Position numbers and translations under genes: made by a program
Notes under the pieces: model-generated
The model's input: the letters and a program-made list of their open reading frames with translations, nothing else
What the model was told of the DNA's origin: nothing
Database searches by the model: none
In this document: piece by piece, positions 8,287-16,612 of the stretch
Layout: each line of letters opens with the position of its first letter
Position numbering within the stretch: position 1 is the stretch's first letter
Assembly (NCBI GenBank): GCA_045660445.1
Contig: JAZRDR010000013.1
Location: 7,914-71,913, forward strand
Length of the DNA stretch: 64,000 bases
Source: Faeciplasma sp045660445
Lineage (GTDB): Bacteria > Bacillota > Clostridia > Oscillospirales > Ruminococcaceae
Reading direction: 5' to 3'

Positions 8287-10999
8287 AACACTTCTTATAC
8301 TTCTTGCCGCTTCCGCAAGGGCAGGGATCGTTTCTGCCAACCTTGCCGGTGTTTCGTCTTGTTGCGGATACCGAGCCGTCCGAGCCTGTATCCTCGGGCT
8401 TAAGCACCTGAACGCGCTTAACCTCCTCGTTTTTCTGCAAGCGAATGTGATAAAGCGTTCTGACGGTATCCTCGCAGATGGATTCGATCATTGCATCGAA
8501 CATTTCAAAGCCCTCGAATCTATAAGCAACAACAGGATCCTTGCCGCTGTAAGAACGAAGTGCGATTCCTCGCTTAAGCTCTGCCATATCGTCGATATGC
8601 TGCATCCACTTGGTGTCAACAACACGCAAAAGAACTGCTCTTTCAAGCTCGCGAAGGATCGCGGGCGTAAGCTCGGCTTCCTTTTCTTTATATCTTTCGT
8701 GTGCCGCTTCCTGAGCCATCTTGATAATATCCTTCTTATCTATATTATCAAGCTCGCGGATAGTGAAGTTAAAGTCGTTTTCAATTGTAAACAGGCCCGA
8801 GAAATGCTCTCTTAACCCTGCAAAGTTCCAAGCATCCTCTTCGTCGCCCGTGCAGTAAAGCTCCACTCCTGCGGCAACAAAGTCGTTTATCATCTTTGAG
8901 ATATAGTCCTGAATATCCTCGCCGTCCAAAACCTTTGCACGCTGACCGTAAATGATCTCGCGCTGAGCGTTCATAACGTCGTCATAGTTCAAAACGTTCT
9001 TACGGATGTTGAAGTTTCTGCCCTCGACCTTCTTTTGTGAGGATTCTATTACGCCGGTAAGCATCTTCGATTCAAGCGGTGTATCCTCGCTCACGTTCAT
9101 CGAATCCATCACCATTGTGATTCTGTCGCCGCCGAAGAGACGCATAAGGTCGTCTTCAAGAGAGAGGAAGAATCTTGACTCGCCCTCGTCGCCCTGACGG
9201 CCGGAACGTCCGCGCAACTGATTATCGATTCGGCGAGAATCGTGGCGCTCGGTGCCGATAATGTAAAGTCCGCCTGCTTCCTTAACGGTTTTGGCTTTTT
9301 CCTTAACCTCTGCTCCGTATTTCTCTAAAAGTCGGGCATATTCACGTCTGCCCTCTAAAATTCTTTCGTCCGAGGTCTCGCTAAAGCCAGTGATCTCATA
9401 CATAAGCTCTTCTTCAAAGCCAAGCTTCAAAAGCTCTCCGCGGGCAAGGAATTCAGCGTTACCGCCAAGCATGATGTCAGTTCCTCGTCCTGCCATGTTG
9501 GTGGCAATGGTAACAGCTCTAAGCTGACCTGCCTGCGCAACTATCTGTGCTTCACGCTCGTGGTGCTTGGCATTCAAAACCTCGTGCTCGATTCCTCTGC
9601 GCTTTAAAAGCTGAGACAAAAGCTCACTCTTTTCAATCGAAACAGTACCGACCAAAACGGGCTGGCCCTTTGCGTGCGCTCTTACTATTTCGTTAATAAC
9701 AGCTTCAAACTTTGCTCTTTCCGTCTTATAAACCACGTCAGAATGGTCAAGTCTTATCATCGGGCGGTTGGTGGGAATAACAACAACGTCCAAGCTGTAA
9801 ATTTCTCTGAATTCGCTTTCCTCGGTTGCGGCAGTACCCGTCATACCCGAAAGCTTTTTATATAATCTAAAATAGTTCTGGAAGGTGATGGTTGCGATAG
9901 TTCTCGACTCGTGAGCCACCTTAACGCCTTCCTTGGCTTCGATAGCCTGATGCAAGCCCTCGTTGTAACGTCTGCCATACATCAAACGGCCTGTAAATTC
10001 GTCAACGATGATAACCTCGCCGTCTTTAACGACATAGTTGATGTCGCGCTTCATAATGCCGTTTGCCTTGATAGCCTGGTTTATATGGTGCAAAAGGGTT
10101 GCATTTTCGGGATCGGAAAGGTTTTCAATGCCGAAATTAGCCTCTGCCTTGGCGATGCCGTGCTTTGTAAGAGTTGCAGAACGTGATTTTTCGTCGACAA
10201 CATAGTCGCCGTCGAAAACATCGTCGGTGTCAACCTTGGTCTCAGTCTCAACAACAACGTTCTTTCTTAAACGCTTTGCAAATCTGTCTGCCTTGGTGTA
10301 AAGATCGGTGGATTTATCCCCTCTGCCCGAGATGATTAAAGGGGTTCTTGCTTCGTCGATAAGGATAGAGTCAACTTCGTCGACGATTGCAAATGCGTGG
10401 CCGCGCTGAACCATATCTGCCTTTTTCACAACCATGTTGTCACGCAGATAGTCAAAGCCGAATTCGTTGTTCGTTCCGTAAGTAATATCGCAAGCATAAG
10501 CCTCGCGGCGTTCTTCGTTATTCAAGTGGTGCAGGATACATCCGATGGTAAGTCCCAAAAAGCGATATACTCTGCCCATTTCTTCAGACTGGAACTTTGC
10601 TAAATAATCGTTAACCGTAACGACGTGAACGCCCTTGCCCGAAAGTGCATTCAAATATGATGCCAAGCAAGCTGTAAGGGTTTTACCTTCACCCGTTTTC
10701 ATTTCGGCAATTCTGCCCTGATGCAAAACGATAGCACCGATTATCTGCACGGGATATGCCTTTTTGCCCAATACTCTGAAAGCGGCCTCGCGGCAAACAG
10801 CCAAAGCCTCTGCCATGATGTCGTCAAGCGTTTCGCCTGCCGATACACGCTCTTTTAACAAAGCGGTCTGTGCTCTCAGTTCAGCGTCAGACATCTCGCT
10901 GTATTTAGGCTCAAGTTCCAAGACCTTATTCTTGATCGGCTCGATGCGCTTAAGCTCGCGCTCGGAATATGTGCCGAAAAGTTTATCGAAAAGACCCAT
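8276..10999 (-). CDS. secA: Preprotein translocase ATPase SecA
   Basis: The motor of the Sec pathway, a cytoplasmic and peripheral-membrane ATPase that pushes unfolded preproteins through SecYEG. The 907 residues have normal bacterial SecA length. Visible are the Walker A region MKTGEGKTL (about 103-111), the DEAD-type Walker B IVDEVDSILIDEARTPLIISG (about 206-226), ATNMAGRGTDIMLGGNAEF, the GTERHDSRRIDNQLRGRSGRQGD helicase motif VI region, and a C-terminal zinc-binding SEC-C motif NDPCPCGSGKKYKKCCGS that binds SecB or the ribosome. GGAGG lies 7 bases before the ATG. A canonical promoter lies 56-84 bases upstream. No second secA paralogue appears in the window. Confidence 0.98.
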   Translation of the reverse strand: MGLFDKLFGTYSERELKRIEPIKNKVLELEPKYSEMSDAELRAQTALLKERVSAGETLDDIMAEALAVCREAAFRVLGKKAYPVQIIGAIVLHQGRIAEMKTGEGKTLTACLASYLNALSGKGVHVVTVNDYLAKFQSEEMGRVYRFLGLTIGCILHHLNNEERREAYACDITYGTNNEFGFDYLRDNMVVKKADMVQRGHAFAIVDEVDSILIDEARTPLIISGRGDKSTDLYTKADRFAKRLRKNVVVETETKVDTDDVFDGDYVVDEKSRSATLTKHGIAKAEANFGIENLSDPENATLLHHINQAIKANGIMKRDINYVVKDGEVIIVDEFTGRLMYGRRYNEGLHQAIEAKEGVKVAHESRTIATITFQNYFRLYKKLSGMTGTAATEESEFREIYSLDVVVIPTNRPMIRLDHSDVVYKTERAKFEAVINEIVRAHAKGQPVLVGTVSIEKSELLSQLLKRRGIEHEVLNAKHHEREAQIVAQAGQLRAVTIATNMAGRGTDIMLGGNAEFLARGELLKLGFEEELMYEITGFSETSDERILEGRREYARLLEKYGAEVKEKAKTVKEAGGLYIIGTERHDSRRIDNQLRGRSGRQGDEGESRFFLSLEDDLMRLFGGDRITMVMDSMNVSEDTPLESKMLTGVIESSQKKVEGRNFNIRKNVLNYDDVMNAQREIIYGQRAKVLDGEDIQDYISKMINDFVAAGVELYCTGDEEDAWNFAGLREHFSGLFTIENDFNFTIRELDNIDKKDIIKMAQEAAHERYKEKEAELTPAILRELERAVLLRVVDTKWMQHIDDMAELKRGIALRSYSGKDPVVAYRFEGFEMFDAMIESICEDTVRTLYHIRLQKNEEVKRVQVLKPEDTGSDGSVSATRRNTGKVGRNDPCPCGSGKKYKKCCGS

Positions 11000-11054
11000 T
11001 TTATACCTCCAAGTGATATATCTATATCAATTATAAATAGTATGCGATGATAAC

Positions 11055-11083
11055 ATTATAATCTATTCACCCTGCAAAGTCAA
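11055..11083 (-). promoter_or_regulatory. secA promoter
   Basis: Reading the minus strand, TTGACT and TATAAT are separated by exactly 17 bases, about 55 bases upstream of the secA start. The match to the sigma-A consensus is close (11 of 12 positions). Confidence 0.8.
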
Positions 11084-11100
11084 ATAAAAAGGAAACAAAA

Positions 11101-11127
11101 AACGCTCCCAACTTTTGCGGGAGCGTT
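11101..11127 (-). terminator. Terminator of the Xre-family regulator gene
   Basis: AACGCTCCC pairs with GGGAGCGTT (9 bp); on the minus strand the stem runs into TTTTTTGTTT. It lies 27 bases beyond the stop codon of the regulator gene and just before the secA promoter. Confidence 0.85.
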
Positions 11128-11153
11128 GAAATTCTTCAAATTATATGCTACAA

Positions 11154-11873
11154 TTACTTAGATTTAGTATCTGTTATCGCCTTAACTCTCGATTCGCTGT
11201 TCTTAATAAGGTTCACCATCGAAGAGTAATACTGCGGATAATCCTCAGCAAGGCTTTGAGTTGTGATAACAAGCCCGTCGGTTTCGGATACGGCATCCTC
11301 CCCGGGAAGGGCAACACCCTCAACGGCAGAGATAACTCTTGACTGAGCCAAGCTCATTGCGGCATCAGTCGCAGCAGGAGCCATCGACTTATCTATCACA
11401 AAGAAGTTCTGATCGTTTTTGGGGTTTGCCGAATATACAAATCTGAACATTTTATATACAGCAAGCATCAGATATCCCGAAGCTTCTTTGATAACCGTTG
11501 CCGAACGGCACTTTGTTAAAAGCGAGAAGAACACGTTGATCGAATTAACGATAAGCTTTTTGTTAAATGCTATCATGACCGATCCGGGAGTTACCTTGTC
11601 GCGCTGGTTGGGATCATCCTCGTGAAGCTCGTTCACGGATATGGTCTTTCCTGCAGGCTCGGGGCTTCTGCCCAAAAGATAATCGCAGGATACGTTATAA
11701 TAATCGGCGGCACGAACCAAAAAGTCAAGTCCGCATTCTCTCTTTCCCTTTTCATAATGAGACAACAGTCCCTGAGAAACCCCTAAGTCCTGGGCCGCCT
11801 GCTTCTGAGAAACGCGGCGTTCCTTTCTTAAGAGAGTCATAATTCTTGCGAAATCCGTACTCAACCTTTTCAC
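11154..11873 (-). CDS. Xre-family transcriptional regulator with long C-terminal region
   Basis: The N-terminal third is a helix-turn-helix of the Cro/CI (Xre) type: FARIMTLLRKERRVSQKQAA, DLGVSQGLLSHYEKGKRECG and CDYLLGRSPEP (about residues 5-70). The remaining about 165 residues contain no domain I recognise; a weakly hydrophobic stretch near the middle is not a clear membrane segment. The preferred start is GTG (VKRLSTDF), because AAAGGA lies 6 bases upstream; an ATG eight codons earlier has no ribosome binding site. It is a single-gene unit with its own promoter and terminator. What it regulates is unknown; the divergent histidine phosphatase gene is the nearest candidate. Confidence 0.8.
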   Translation of the reverse strand: MKRLSTDFARIMTLLRKERRVSQKQAAQDLGVSQGLLSHYEKGKRECGLDFLVRAADYYNVSCDYLLGRSPEPAGKTISVNELHEDDPNQRDKVTPGSVMIAFNKKLIVNSINVFFSLLTKCRSATVIKEASGYLMLAVYKMFRFVYSANPKNDQNFFVIDKSMAPAATDAAMSLAQSRVISAVEGVALPGEDAVSETDGLVITTQSLAEDYPQYYSSMVNLIKNSESRVKAITDTKSK

Positions 11874-11922
11874 CTCATGTCCTTTATCAAATGTCATTTC
11901 GTCTGTATTCGACGTATTGCTT

Positions 11923-11951
11923 ATTATACTCTTAAAATTACTGATTGTAAA
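11923..11951 (-). promoter_or_regulatory. Promoter of the Xre-family regulator gene
   Basis: On the minus strand TTTACA and TATAAT are spaced by 17 bases, about 50 bases before the regulator's start codon. Confidence 0.7.
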
Positions 11952-12042
11952 GAAAAATCTCGGCGTAATATTTTATGAATTTCTCGCCGCTTTTTTGTAT
12001 ATAATGTTGATTTTACACCGATTTTGAAAGGAATTTTTAAAA

Positions 12043-12690
12043 ATGACCGGTTATCGAATCCATTTCATCCGCCACGCCCTTACAGCAGCCAATGAAGAGG
12101 GCAGATACGTGGGCATTACCGAATCGCCCGTTTCCGAAAAAGGCAAGCGCGAGCTTGCTCTTAAAAAGGAGCAGTTTGTCTATCCTCCCGTGGACAAGGT
12201 TTATGTAAGCCCCCTTAAAAGATGCATCGCCACCGCCGCATTTTTATACCCCGAGGGGTATGCGCGCGTTGTCCCAGAACTTCGAGAGATGAACTTCGGC
12301 GACTTCGAGGGGAAGCTTGCCAAGGACATTATGAACTCCCCCGAATATAAGCAGTTTTTAAAGGGCGGACTTGATAACCCTCCTCCCAACGGCGAAAGCA
12401 TGCGCAAGGTCGTTGAAAGATGTTATGAAGGAATTCAGTTCATCATCGAGGATATGATGAGAAACGGCTATCACTCGGCGGCAGTTGTCACTCACGGCGG
12501 AATCATCATGAACATGATGAGCTGCTTTGGCTTGCCCAAATATTCCCCCAACGACTTCGCCTGCGATTTCGGCGAGGGCTTCACGGTTTTGGTTACTGCC
12601 CAGCTTTGGCAAACAGCAAATGCCTTTGAAATTTTGGGCGGACTTCCCTATCAATATAACACCGACGAAGAAAACGAAGATGACGATTGA
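12043..12690 (+). CDS. Histidine phosphatase family protein
   Basis: A phosphoglycerate-mutase-like phosphatase of 215 residues. The catalytic phosphohistidine loop is IRHALTAANEEGRYVG (His at about residue 11; RHA in place of the usual RHG), the second core arginine is in SPLKRCIATA, the acid residue is in ELREMNFGDFEGK, and the second catalytic His is in AAVVTHGGIIMNM near residue 153. This fits the cobalamin-phosphatase/GpmB-like branch; the substrate is not decidable. AAAGGA precedes the ATG. The 3' end overlaps the next gene by 11 bases, so the two are translationally coupled. Confidence 0.85.
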   Translation: MTGYRIHFIRHALTAANEEGRYVGITESPVSEKGKRELALKKEQFVYPPVDKVYVSPLKRCIATAAFLYPEGYARVVPELREMNFGDFEGKLAKDIMNSPEYKQFLKGGLDNPPPNGESMRKVVERCYEGIQFIIEDMMRNGYHSAAVVTHGGIIMNMMSCFGLPKYSPNDFACDFGEGFTVLVTAQLWQTANAFEILGGLPYQYNTDEENEDDD

Positions 12691-13522
12691 TTATAAAGTT
12701 GACTTGCAAAACAGCGGCAAAACCTTGGGCGATTTTTTGCGCCACCAAGGGCTTTCAAGAAAGCTGATAATTTCGCTTAAAAAAGAGCCGAACGGAATAA
12801 CCGTGAACGGTGCCCACGAAAAAACGGTATACATTATTAAAGAGGGCGACGTGATAAGCGTGAATCTGCCATCGGATTCGACCGAGATCGAACCAAACGG
12901 CGAGCTTAACGTTCCCATTGTATACGAGGATTGCAATATCGTTATTTTCAACAAGCCCTCGGAAATGCCCGTTCATCCGTCCATCAAGCACAGGACTGAC
13001 ACTTTGGCAAACTTTTTCTCACATCTTTATCCTGATACGACTTTCAGATGCTTAAACCGACTTGATCGCGATACCTCGGGTCTTTGCATTTGCGCCAAGG
13101 ATTCGTTTACCGCCAACGCATTAAGCGGCAAGGTAGAAAAGACATATTTTGCCGCCGTTTGCGGCGAGGTCTTGCAAAAAGGAACTGTCGACGCTCCCAT
13201 CGCACGTGAGCAGGAATCTATCATAGCAAGGTGTGTAAGAGAGGACGGTCAGCGTGCCGTTACCCACTATAAACCCATAAAGCATTCTGCAAAGCACACT
13301 CTTTTGGAAATACAGCTTGAAACAGGCAGGACTCATCAGATTCGTGTGCATATGGCTTATATCGGGCACCCTCTGGCAGGCGATAGCTTATACGGAAATG
13401 ATGAAAGCCTTGCAAGGCAGGCTCTTCATTGCGGCGAGCTTAGGTTCACTCATCCGATAACTAAAGATAACGTTGAAATTGAGATCCCCTTGGCAGAGGA
13501 TGTAGACAGCTTATTTAAATAA
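12680..13522 (+). CDS. RluA-family pseudouridine synthase
   Basis: An RNA pseudouridine synthase of 280 residues. An N-terminal S4-like segment (about 10-65: TLGDFLRHQGLSRKLIISLKK) is followed by the catalytic domain with IVFDK-like IVIFNKPSEMPVHPS and the catalytic-Asp motif CLNRLDRDTSGLCICAK (Asp near residue 130), then HTLLEIQLETGRTHQIRVHM, the conserved RluA motif III. The ATG lies within the end of the histidine phosphatase gene. The modified site (RluD, RluC or another large-subunit rRNA position) cannot be assigned. luxS follows after 13 bases. Confidence 0.92.
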   Translation: MTIDYKVDLQNSGKTLGDFLRHQGLSRKLIISLKKEPNGITVNGAHEKTVYIIKEGDVISVNLPSDSTEIEPNGELNVPIVYEDCNIVIFNKPSEMPVHPSIKHRTDTLANFFSHLYPDTTFRCLNRLDRDTSGLCICAKDSFTANALSGKVEKTYFAAVCGEVLQKGTVDAPIAREQESIIARCVREDGQRAVTHYKPIKHSAKHTLLEIQLETGRTHQIRVHMAYIGHPLAGDSLYGNDESLARQALHCGELRFTHPITKDNVEIEIPLAEDVDSLFK

Positions 13523-13535
13523 AAGGAGAAACCAC

Positions 13536-13994
13536 ATGAAAAAGATCGCAAGCTTTCAGGTTGACCACACCAAATTCGGTGTTGGAATGTATATCTCACG
13601 AATTGACGGAGACATCGTCAGCTATGACGTGAGAATGGTTAAGCCCAATTGCGGCACATATATCTCAAATCCGTCCCTTCATACCATCGAGCATTTGTTT
13701 GCAACATTCGCACGCTCAAGCTCGGTTTCGGAAAACGTTATCTATGTTGGTCCGATGGGCTGCAGAACGGGATTCTATCTTTTAATGCGAGGATTTGATC
13801 ACGATGCAGCGATAGCCCTTACCCGTGACGCACTTGAGTTTATCTCGAAGTTTGAGGGTGTTATCCCCGGTTACTCCGAAATCGAATGCGGAAACTGGCT
13901 TGAACACGACCTTGAATCTGCAAGGCAGGATGTTTTGCCGTTGTTAGAGGTTTTAAAGGATTATTCTTCCGACAAGCTTGCATATCCGCAGTGA
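13536..13994 (+). CDS. luxS: S-ribosylhomocysteine lyase LuxS
   Basis: LuxS cleaves S-ribosylhomocysteine to homocysteine and 4,5-dihydroxy-2,3-pentanedione, which cyclises to autoinducer-2; it belongs to the activated methyl cycle. The 152 residues match family length. The metal-binding HxxEH is present as LHTIEHLFATFARSS (His49 and His53), the third metal ligand Cys lies in VGPMGCRTGFYLL, and the N-terminal SFQVDHTKFGVGMYISR is typical. AAAGGAGAAACC precedes the ATG. It is probably co-transcribed with the RluA-type gene. No lsrB-like receptor gene is nearby, so a signalling role cannot be separated from a metabolic one. Confidence 0.97.
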   Translation: MKKIASFQVDHTKFGVGMYISRIDGDIVSYDVRMVKPNCGTYISNPSLHTIEHLFATFARSSSVSENVIYVGPMGCRTGFYLLMRGFDHDAAIALTRDALEFISKFEGVIPGYSEIECGNWLEHDLESARQDVLPLLEVLKDYSSDKLAYPQ

Positions 13995-14000
13995 TTTTTT

Positions 14001-14024
14001 GCCGCCCTTTCGGGCGGCTTTTTT
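14001..14024 (+). terminator. luxS terminator
   Basis: GCCGCCC-TTTC-GGGCGGC stem-loop followed by six T residues, directly after the luxS stop codon. Confidence 0.93.
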
Positions 14025-14202
14025 AAAGGTGTCGGAGCTTTCACCCCGACATGATCGCGCGGCACTTGCGCCCTTCGGGCGCCACGCCGCGCTTATTACG
14101 CAAAAATGCAATATTTTCCGCATTTTAGTTGTATTATTTACCGTGTGCATCGTCAACTTCCACAAAAATGCCGCAAAACAGCCGCTTGGCAGGGTTTAGC
14201 GG
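14025..14202. other. Intergenic spacer with GC-rich hairpins
   Basis: No gene is visible here. The left half holds short GC-rich inverted repeats (GTCGG..CCGAC, and GCGCC..GGCGC with a TTCG loop, inside GCGCGGC..GCCGCGC). The right half is AT-rich. A promoter for the M23 peptidase gene follows directly. Confidence 0.5.
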
Positions 14203-14230
14203 TTGATTTTTTCCGAAATGATGATATAAT
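14203..14230 (+). promoter_or_regulatory. Promoter of the M23 peptidase gene
   Basis: TTGATT and TATAAT separated by 16 bases, about 60 bases upstream of the start codon. Confidence 0.65.
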
Positions 14231-14292
14231 TAGAAAACCACAAGTTTTTGTAACTGATTTGTAACTTTTTAAAGAAAGGAGATGTGCCACAG

Positions 14293-16023
14293 ATGAAAGA
14301 CCGCATCCTTGCCGCTTTGAATGACATTTTCGATCTGCTTCAGTTCACGGGCGAAACCGCGTGGAAAGTCCTTAAAAGCATAGTTGTCACCTTGACGAGC
14401 TTTTTTGCAACCGTTTGCAAAAAGGTGTTCGGCACTATCTTCGGTTGGATAAAAAGAAAGCTTAAACAGCCTTTATATGATATATATTGCTATTTCTTAA
14501 CTCCCATTGCTCACGCTTGGGGGGCTTTGGCACACTCGCACCTTCGCTTTAAAAAGGCCAGCAAGATAGGCTTCTGGCACGGTGTGAAGGCATTTTTCTT
14601 GGGCATCGTCAAGATATTCAAGGGCGTTGGCATTGCCTGCAAATATGCTTTCAATTATGTCGCTCCAGCTGTTTGCATTCTTTTCCTGTTCTCACTTATA
14701 AAATATGCAAGCACTTTGCAATATGCTGTTTCGGTTGAATATAACGGAACCGACTTGGGCGTTATTTCTGATGCCGCAACGTATAATCAAGCGCAGTCGC
14801 TTGCTCAGGATCAGGTTACGCTAATCGGAGACGAAGAGGAATTTTTGGTTCGCCCCACGTTCAGCATCCAGATGATCGACCAGAGCGACGAAACCGTTGA
14901 CGCCGACACCCTTTCCGAGCTTATTCTTAACGCCGGCGATGTTGAGATCGTTTATGCCTATGGCTTCTATATAAATGATGAGCTTTTGGGCGTTTACGAT
15001 GAGACTGAAATGATACGCATAAGAACGGCGCTTGAAGACCGCCTTGCGAAGTATTACACCTCGCGTGCGGCAACGGTTGACTTTGTTGATGACGTTGTCA
15101 TCTCTCAGGGAAGATTCGTTTCGTCAAACCTTTCAGAGGCTGACTGGGCTATCGAGCTTATAAACAGCGAGATGACTGTCGAAGCTTATTACGTCATTCA
15201 AAAGGGCGATTCCGTAAGCCTTATCGCAAGCAAGCTCGGAATCACCAAAGACGAGCTTTTGGAGCACAACGAATTCTTAGAGGACGGCACCCACACCGGA
15301 GATCTTGTGAAATATTATTATACCGAGCCTTATCTTTCGGTTATGACCACCCATTACGAGACTTATGACCAGGATATCGAGCGTCAGGTCGTATACACAT
15401 ATAACAACAAGGTCGAGGCTGGCTGTGAGATCCTCATTCAAGGTGGCTCTGCAGGCTTTGAAAACGTTACCGCACTCGTCACCGAGGTTAACGGTGTTGA
15501 ATCCTCACGAACCATCATCAGCCGAACCATTCTCGAAGAAATGGTTCCCCGTATATTCGAAGCCGGCTCGAAGCCCAATACCTTCATCACGGAAGATAAT
15601 GACTATGTTATCGAGGATTTGGGAACTATGTGCTGGCCTGTTGAAGGCGGTTACGTAAGCTCTCTTTACGGTTGGCGTGATTGGGACCACTCCCGTCACA
15701 AGGGCCTTGATATCGCCGCAAAGAAGGGCACACCAATATATGCCGCCGCTGACGGTGTTGTGACCCACTCGGGTACCAAGAGCACCTATGGTAAGCTTGT
15801 CATAATCGACCACGGAAACGGATATGAGACCTATTATGCGCATCAGTCAAAGCTTGCGTGTGAAGAAGGCGATATCGTTGAAAAGGGCGATCTTATCGGC
15901 TATATCGGAATGACAGGCTCGGCATCGGGCAATCATCTGCACTTCGAGCTTAGAATCAACGATGAACGCGTCGATCCCCTTTTGGGACTGAGCGGTGTCG
16001 GAAAGCATAACGTTTGGGAATAA
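14293..16023 (+). CDS. Membrane-anchored M23 peptidoglycan peptidase with LysM and G5 domains
   Basis: A 576-residue envelope protein. Residues about 1-120 are basic and amphipathic (cytoplasmic), one membrane segment (PAVCILFLFSLIKYA, about 130-145) follows, and the rest is outside. Outside are a helical/beta region, a LysM domain (YYVIQKGDSVSLIASKLGIT), a G5-like domain (about 355-440) and a C-terminal LytM/M23 metallopeptidase: HKGLDIAAKKGTPIYAAADG, YYAHQ and the zinc-binding HLHFELRIN. Zinc ligands (H, D, HxH) appear intact, so it is probably active and not a degenerate LytM factor. The ATG has AAAGGAG 11 bases upstream; an in-frame GTG nine bases earlier is too close to it. It is monocistronic and could act in cell division or sporulation. 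Confidence 0.9.
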   Translation: MKDRILAALNDIFDLLQFTGETAWKVLKSIVVTLTSFFATVCKKVFGTIFGWIKRKLKQPLYDIYCYFLTPIAHAWGALAHSHLRFKKASKIGFWHGVKAFFLGIVKIFKGVGIACKYAFNYVAPAVCILFLFSLIKYASTLQYAVSVEYNGTDLGVISDAATYNQAQSLAQDQVTLIGDEEEFLVRPTFSIQMIDQSDETVDADTLSELILNAGDVEIVYAYGFYINDELLGVYDETEMIRIRTALEDRLAKYYTSRAATVDFVDDVVISQGRFVSSNLSEADWAIELINSEMTVEAYYVIQKGDSVSLIASKLGITKDELLEHNEFLEDGTHTGDLVKYYYTEPYLSVMTTHYETYDQDIERQVVYTYNNKVEAGCEILIQGGSAGFENVTALVTEVNGVESSRTIISRTILEEMVPRIFEAGSKPNTFITEDNDYVIEDLGTMCWPVEGGYVSSLYGWRDWDHSRHKGLDIAAKKGTPIYAAADGVVTHSGTKSTYGKLVIIDHGNGYETYYAHQSKLACEEGDIVEKGDLIGYIGMTGSASGNHLHFELRINDERVDPLLGLSGVGKHNVWE

Positions 16024-16027
16024 TACG

Positions 16028-16054
16028 AAAAAGCCGAGCCGAACTCGGCTTTTT
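16028..16054 (+). terminator. M23 peptidase gene terminator
   Basis: AAAAAGCCGAG and CTCGGCTTTTT form an 11-bp stem around CCGAA, ending in the T-run, directly after the stop codon. Confidence 0.93.
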
Positions 16055-16225
16055 GTATGGAAAAACGACTGTCAGACTTACGTCTTTCCTGCTGCTTCGC
16101 AGCACCGTCGTTTTTCGGTGCCTGCGGATTAGAGACGATCCTCGTGTTTTGTATGGAAAAACGACTGTCAGGCTTACATCTGCAAATTTGACTTCGTCGA
16201 ACCGCGCTTTTTCGGTGCTTGCGTG
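16051..16225 (+). repeat. Imperfect tandem duplication of an about 97-bp unit
   Basis: The run GTATGGAAAAACGACTGTCA occurs twice, 96 bases apart, each followed by a similar RCTTAC-TCT stretch. TTTTTCGGTGCYTGCG also occurs twice, 97 bases apart. The middle of the two units differs. In the first unit AAAAACGAC (16061-16069) pairs with GTCGTTTTT (16107-16115), and GCTGC-TTC-GCAGC forms an inner hairpin; the second unit has lost this pairing. No open reading frame of note is present. Confidence 0.8.
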
Positions 16226-16252
16226 GATATTAAAATATTTTTCAAAAAACTA

Positions 16253-16281
16253 TTGACAACGCAAAATGTTGGTGATATAAT
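16253..16281 (+). promoter_or_regulatory. tRNA-Leu promoter
   Basis: Perfect TTGACA and TATAAT hexamers spaced by 17 bases, about 38 bases upstream of the tRNA. Confidence 0.92.
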
Positions 16282-16319
16282 AATGAAGCTGTCCGACAAG
16301 ACAGTCAATTTAATAATTT

Positions 16320-16403
16320 GCGGCAGTGCTGGAATAGGCAGACAGGCACGTTTGAGGGGCGTGTGTCAACGACGTATGGGTTCAAGTCCCATTTGCCGCA
16401 CCA
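16320..16403 (+). tRNA. tRNA-Leu (anticodon GAG)
   Basis: An 84-nt class II tRNA with encoded CCA. The acceptor stem GCGGCAG pairs with TTGCCGC (one G-U). The anticodon stem CACGT/GCGTG encloses TTGAGGG, giving anticodon GAG. A GTC-AAC-GAC variable arm is present, and the T-arm is ATGGG-TTCAAGT-CCCAT. It reads CUC and CUU, the latter a very common leucine codon in this window. Confidence 0.95.
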
Positions 16404-16440
16404 TTAAAATAACCAAGGCTTTTGCCTTGGTTATTTTAAT
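16403..16440 (+). terminator. tRNA-Leu terminator
   Basis: A perfect 17-bp inverted repeat, ATTAAAATAACCAAGGC around TTTT, beginning at the last base of the tRNA's CCA. The distal half of the second arm is T-rich. Confidence 0.85.
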
Positions 16441-16562
16441 TATCCCGAGTAATCGACGAAGGACCGCAAAGCCGATAGGCTTTGCTTGCTTTTCGCTTCG
16501 CAATCTTTCGCATTACATAAAACTTTGGCGAAAAGCTGTTCAACAGTCCCATTTGCCGCACC
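16441..16562 (+). repeat. tRNA-Leu tail repeat unit
   Basis: The last 18 bases (AGTCCCATTTGCCGCACC, 16545-16562) copy the tRNA-Leu 3' end at 16385-16402 exactly. Upstream, GTTCA of the T-loop is also copied, but with two extra bases (AC). The intervening DNA contains a perfect 8-bp hairpin GCAAAGCC-GATA-GGCTTTGC (16466-16485) and a 9-bp inverted repeat GCTTTTCGC / GCGAAAAGC (16488-16496, 16528-16536). There is no gene. The arrangement resembles the scar of an element that used the tRNA 3' end as attachment site. Confidence 0.8.
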
Positions 16563-16564
16563 TC

Positions 16565-16594
16565 TTGATTTTCATCCCCACGCTGTTGTATAAT
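16565..16594 (+). promoter_or_regulatory. nth promoter
   Basis: TTGATT and TATAAT spaced by 18 bases, ending 18 bases before the start codon. It begins directly after the tRNA-tail copy. Confidence 0.6.
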
Positions 16595-16612
16595 ATCCCC
16601 GAGGTGAAAAAC

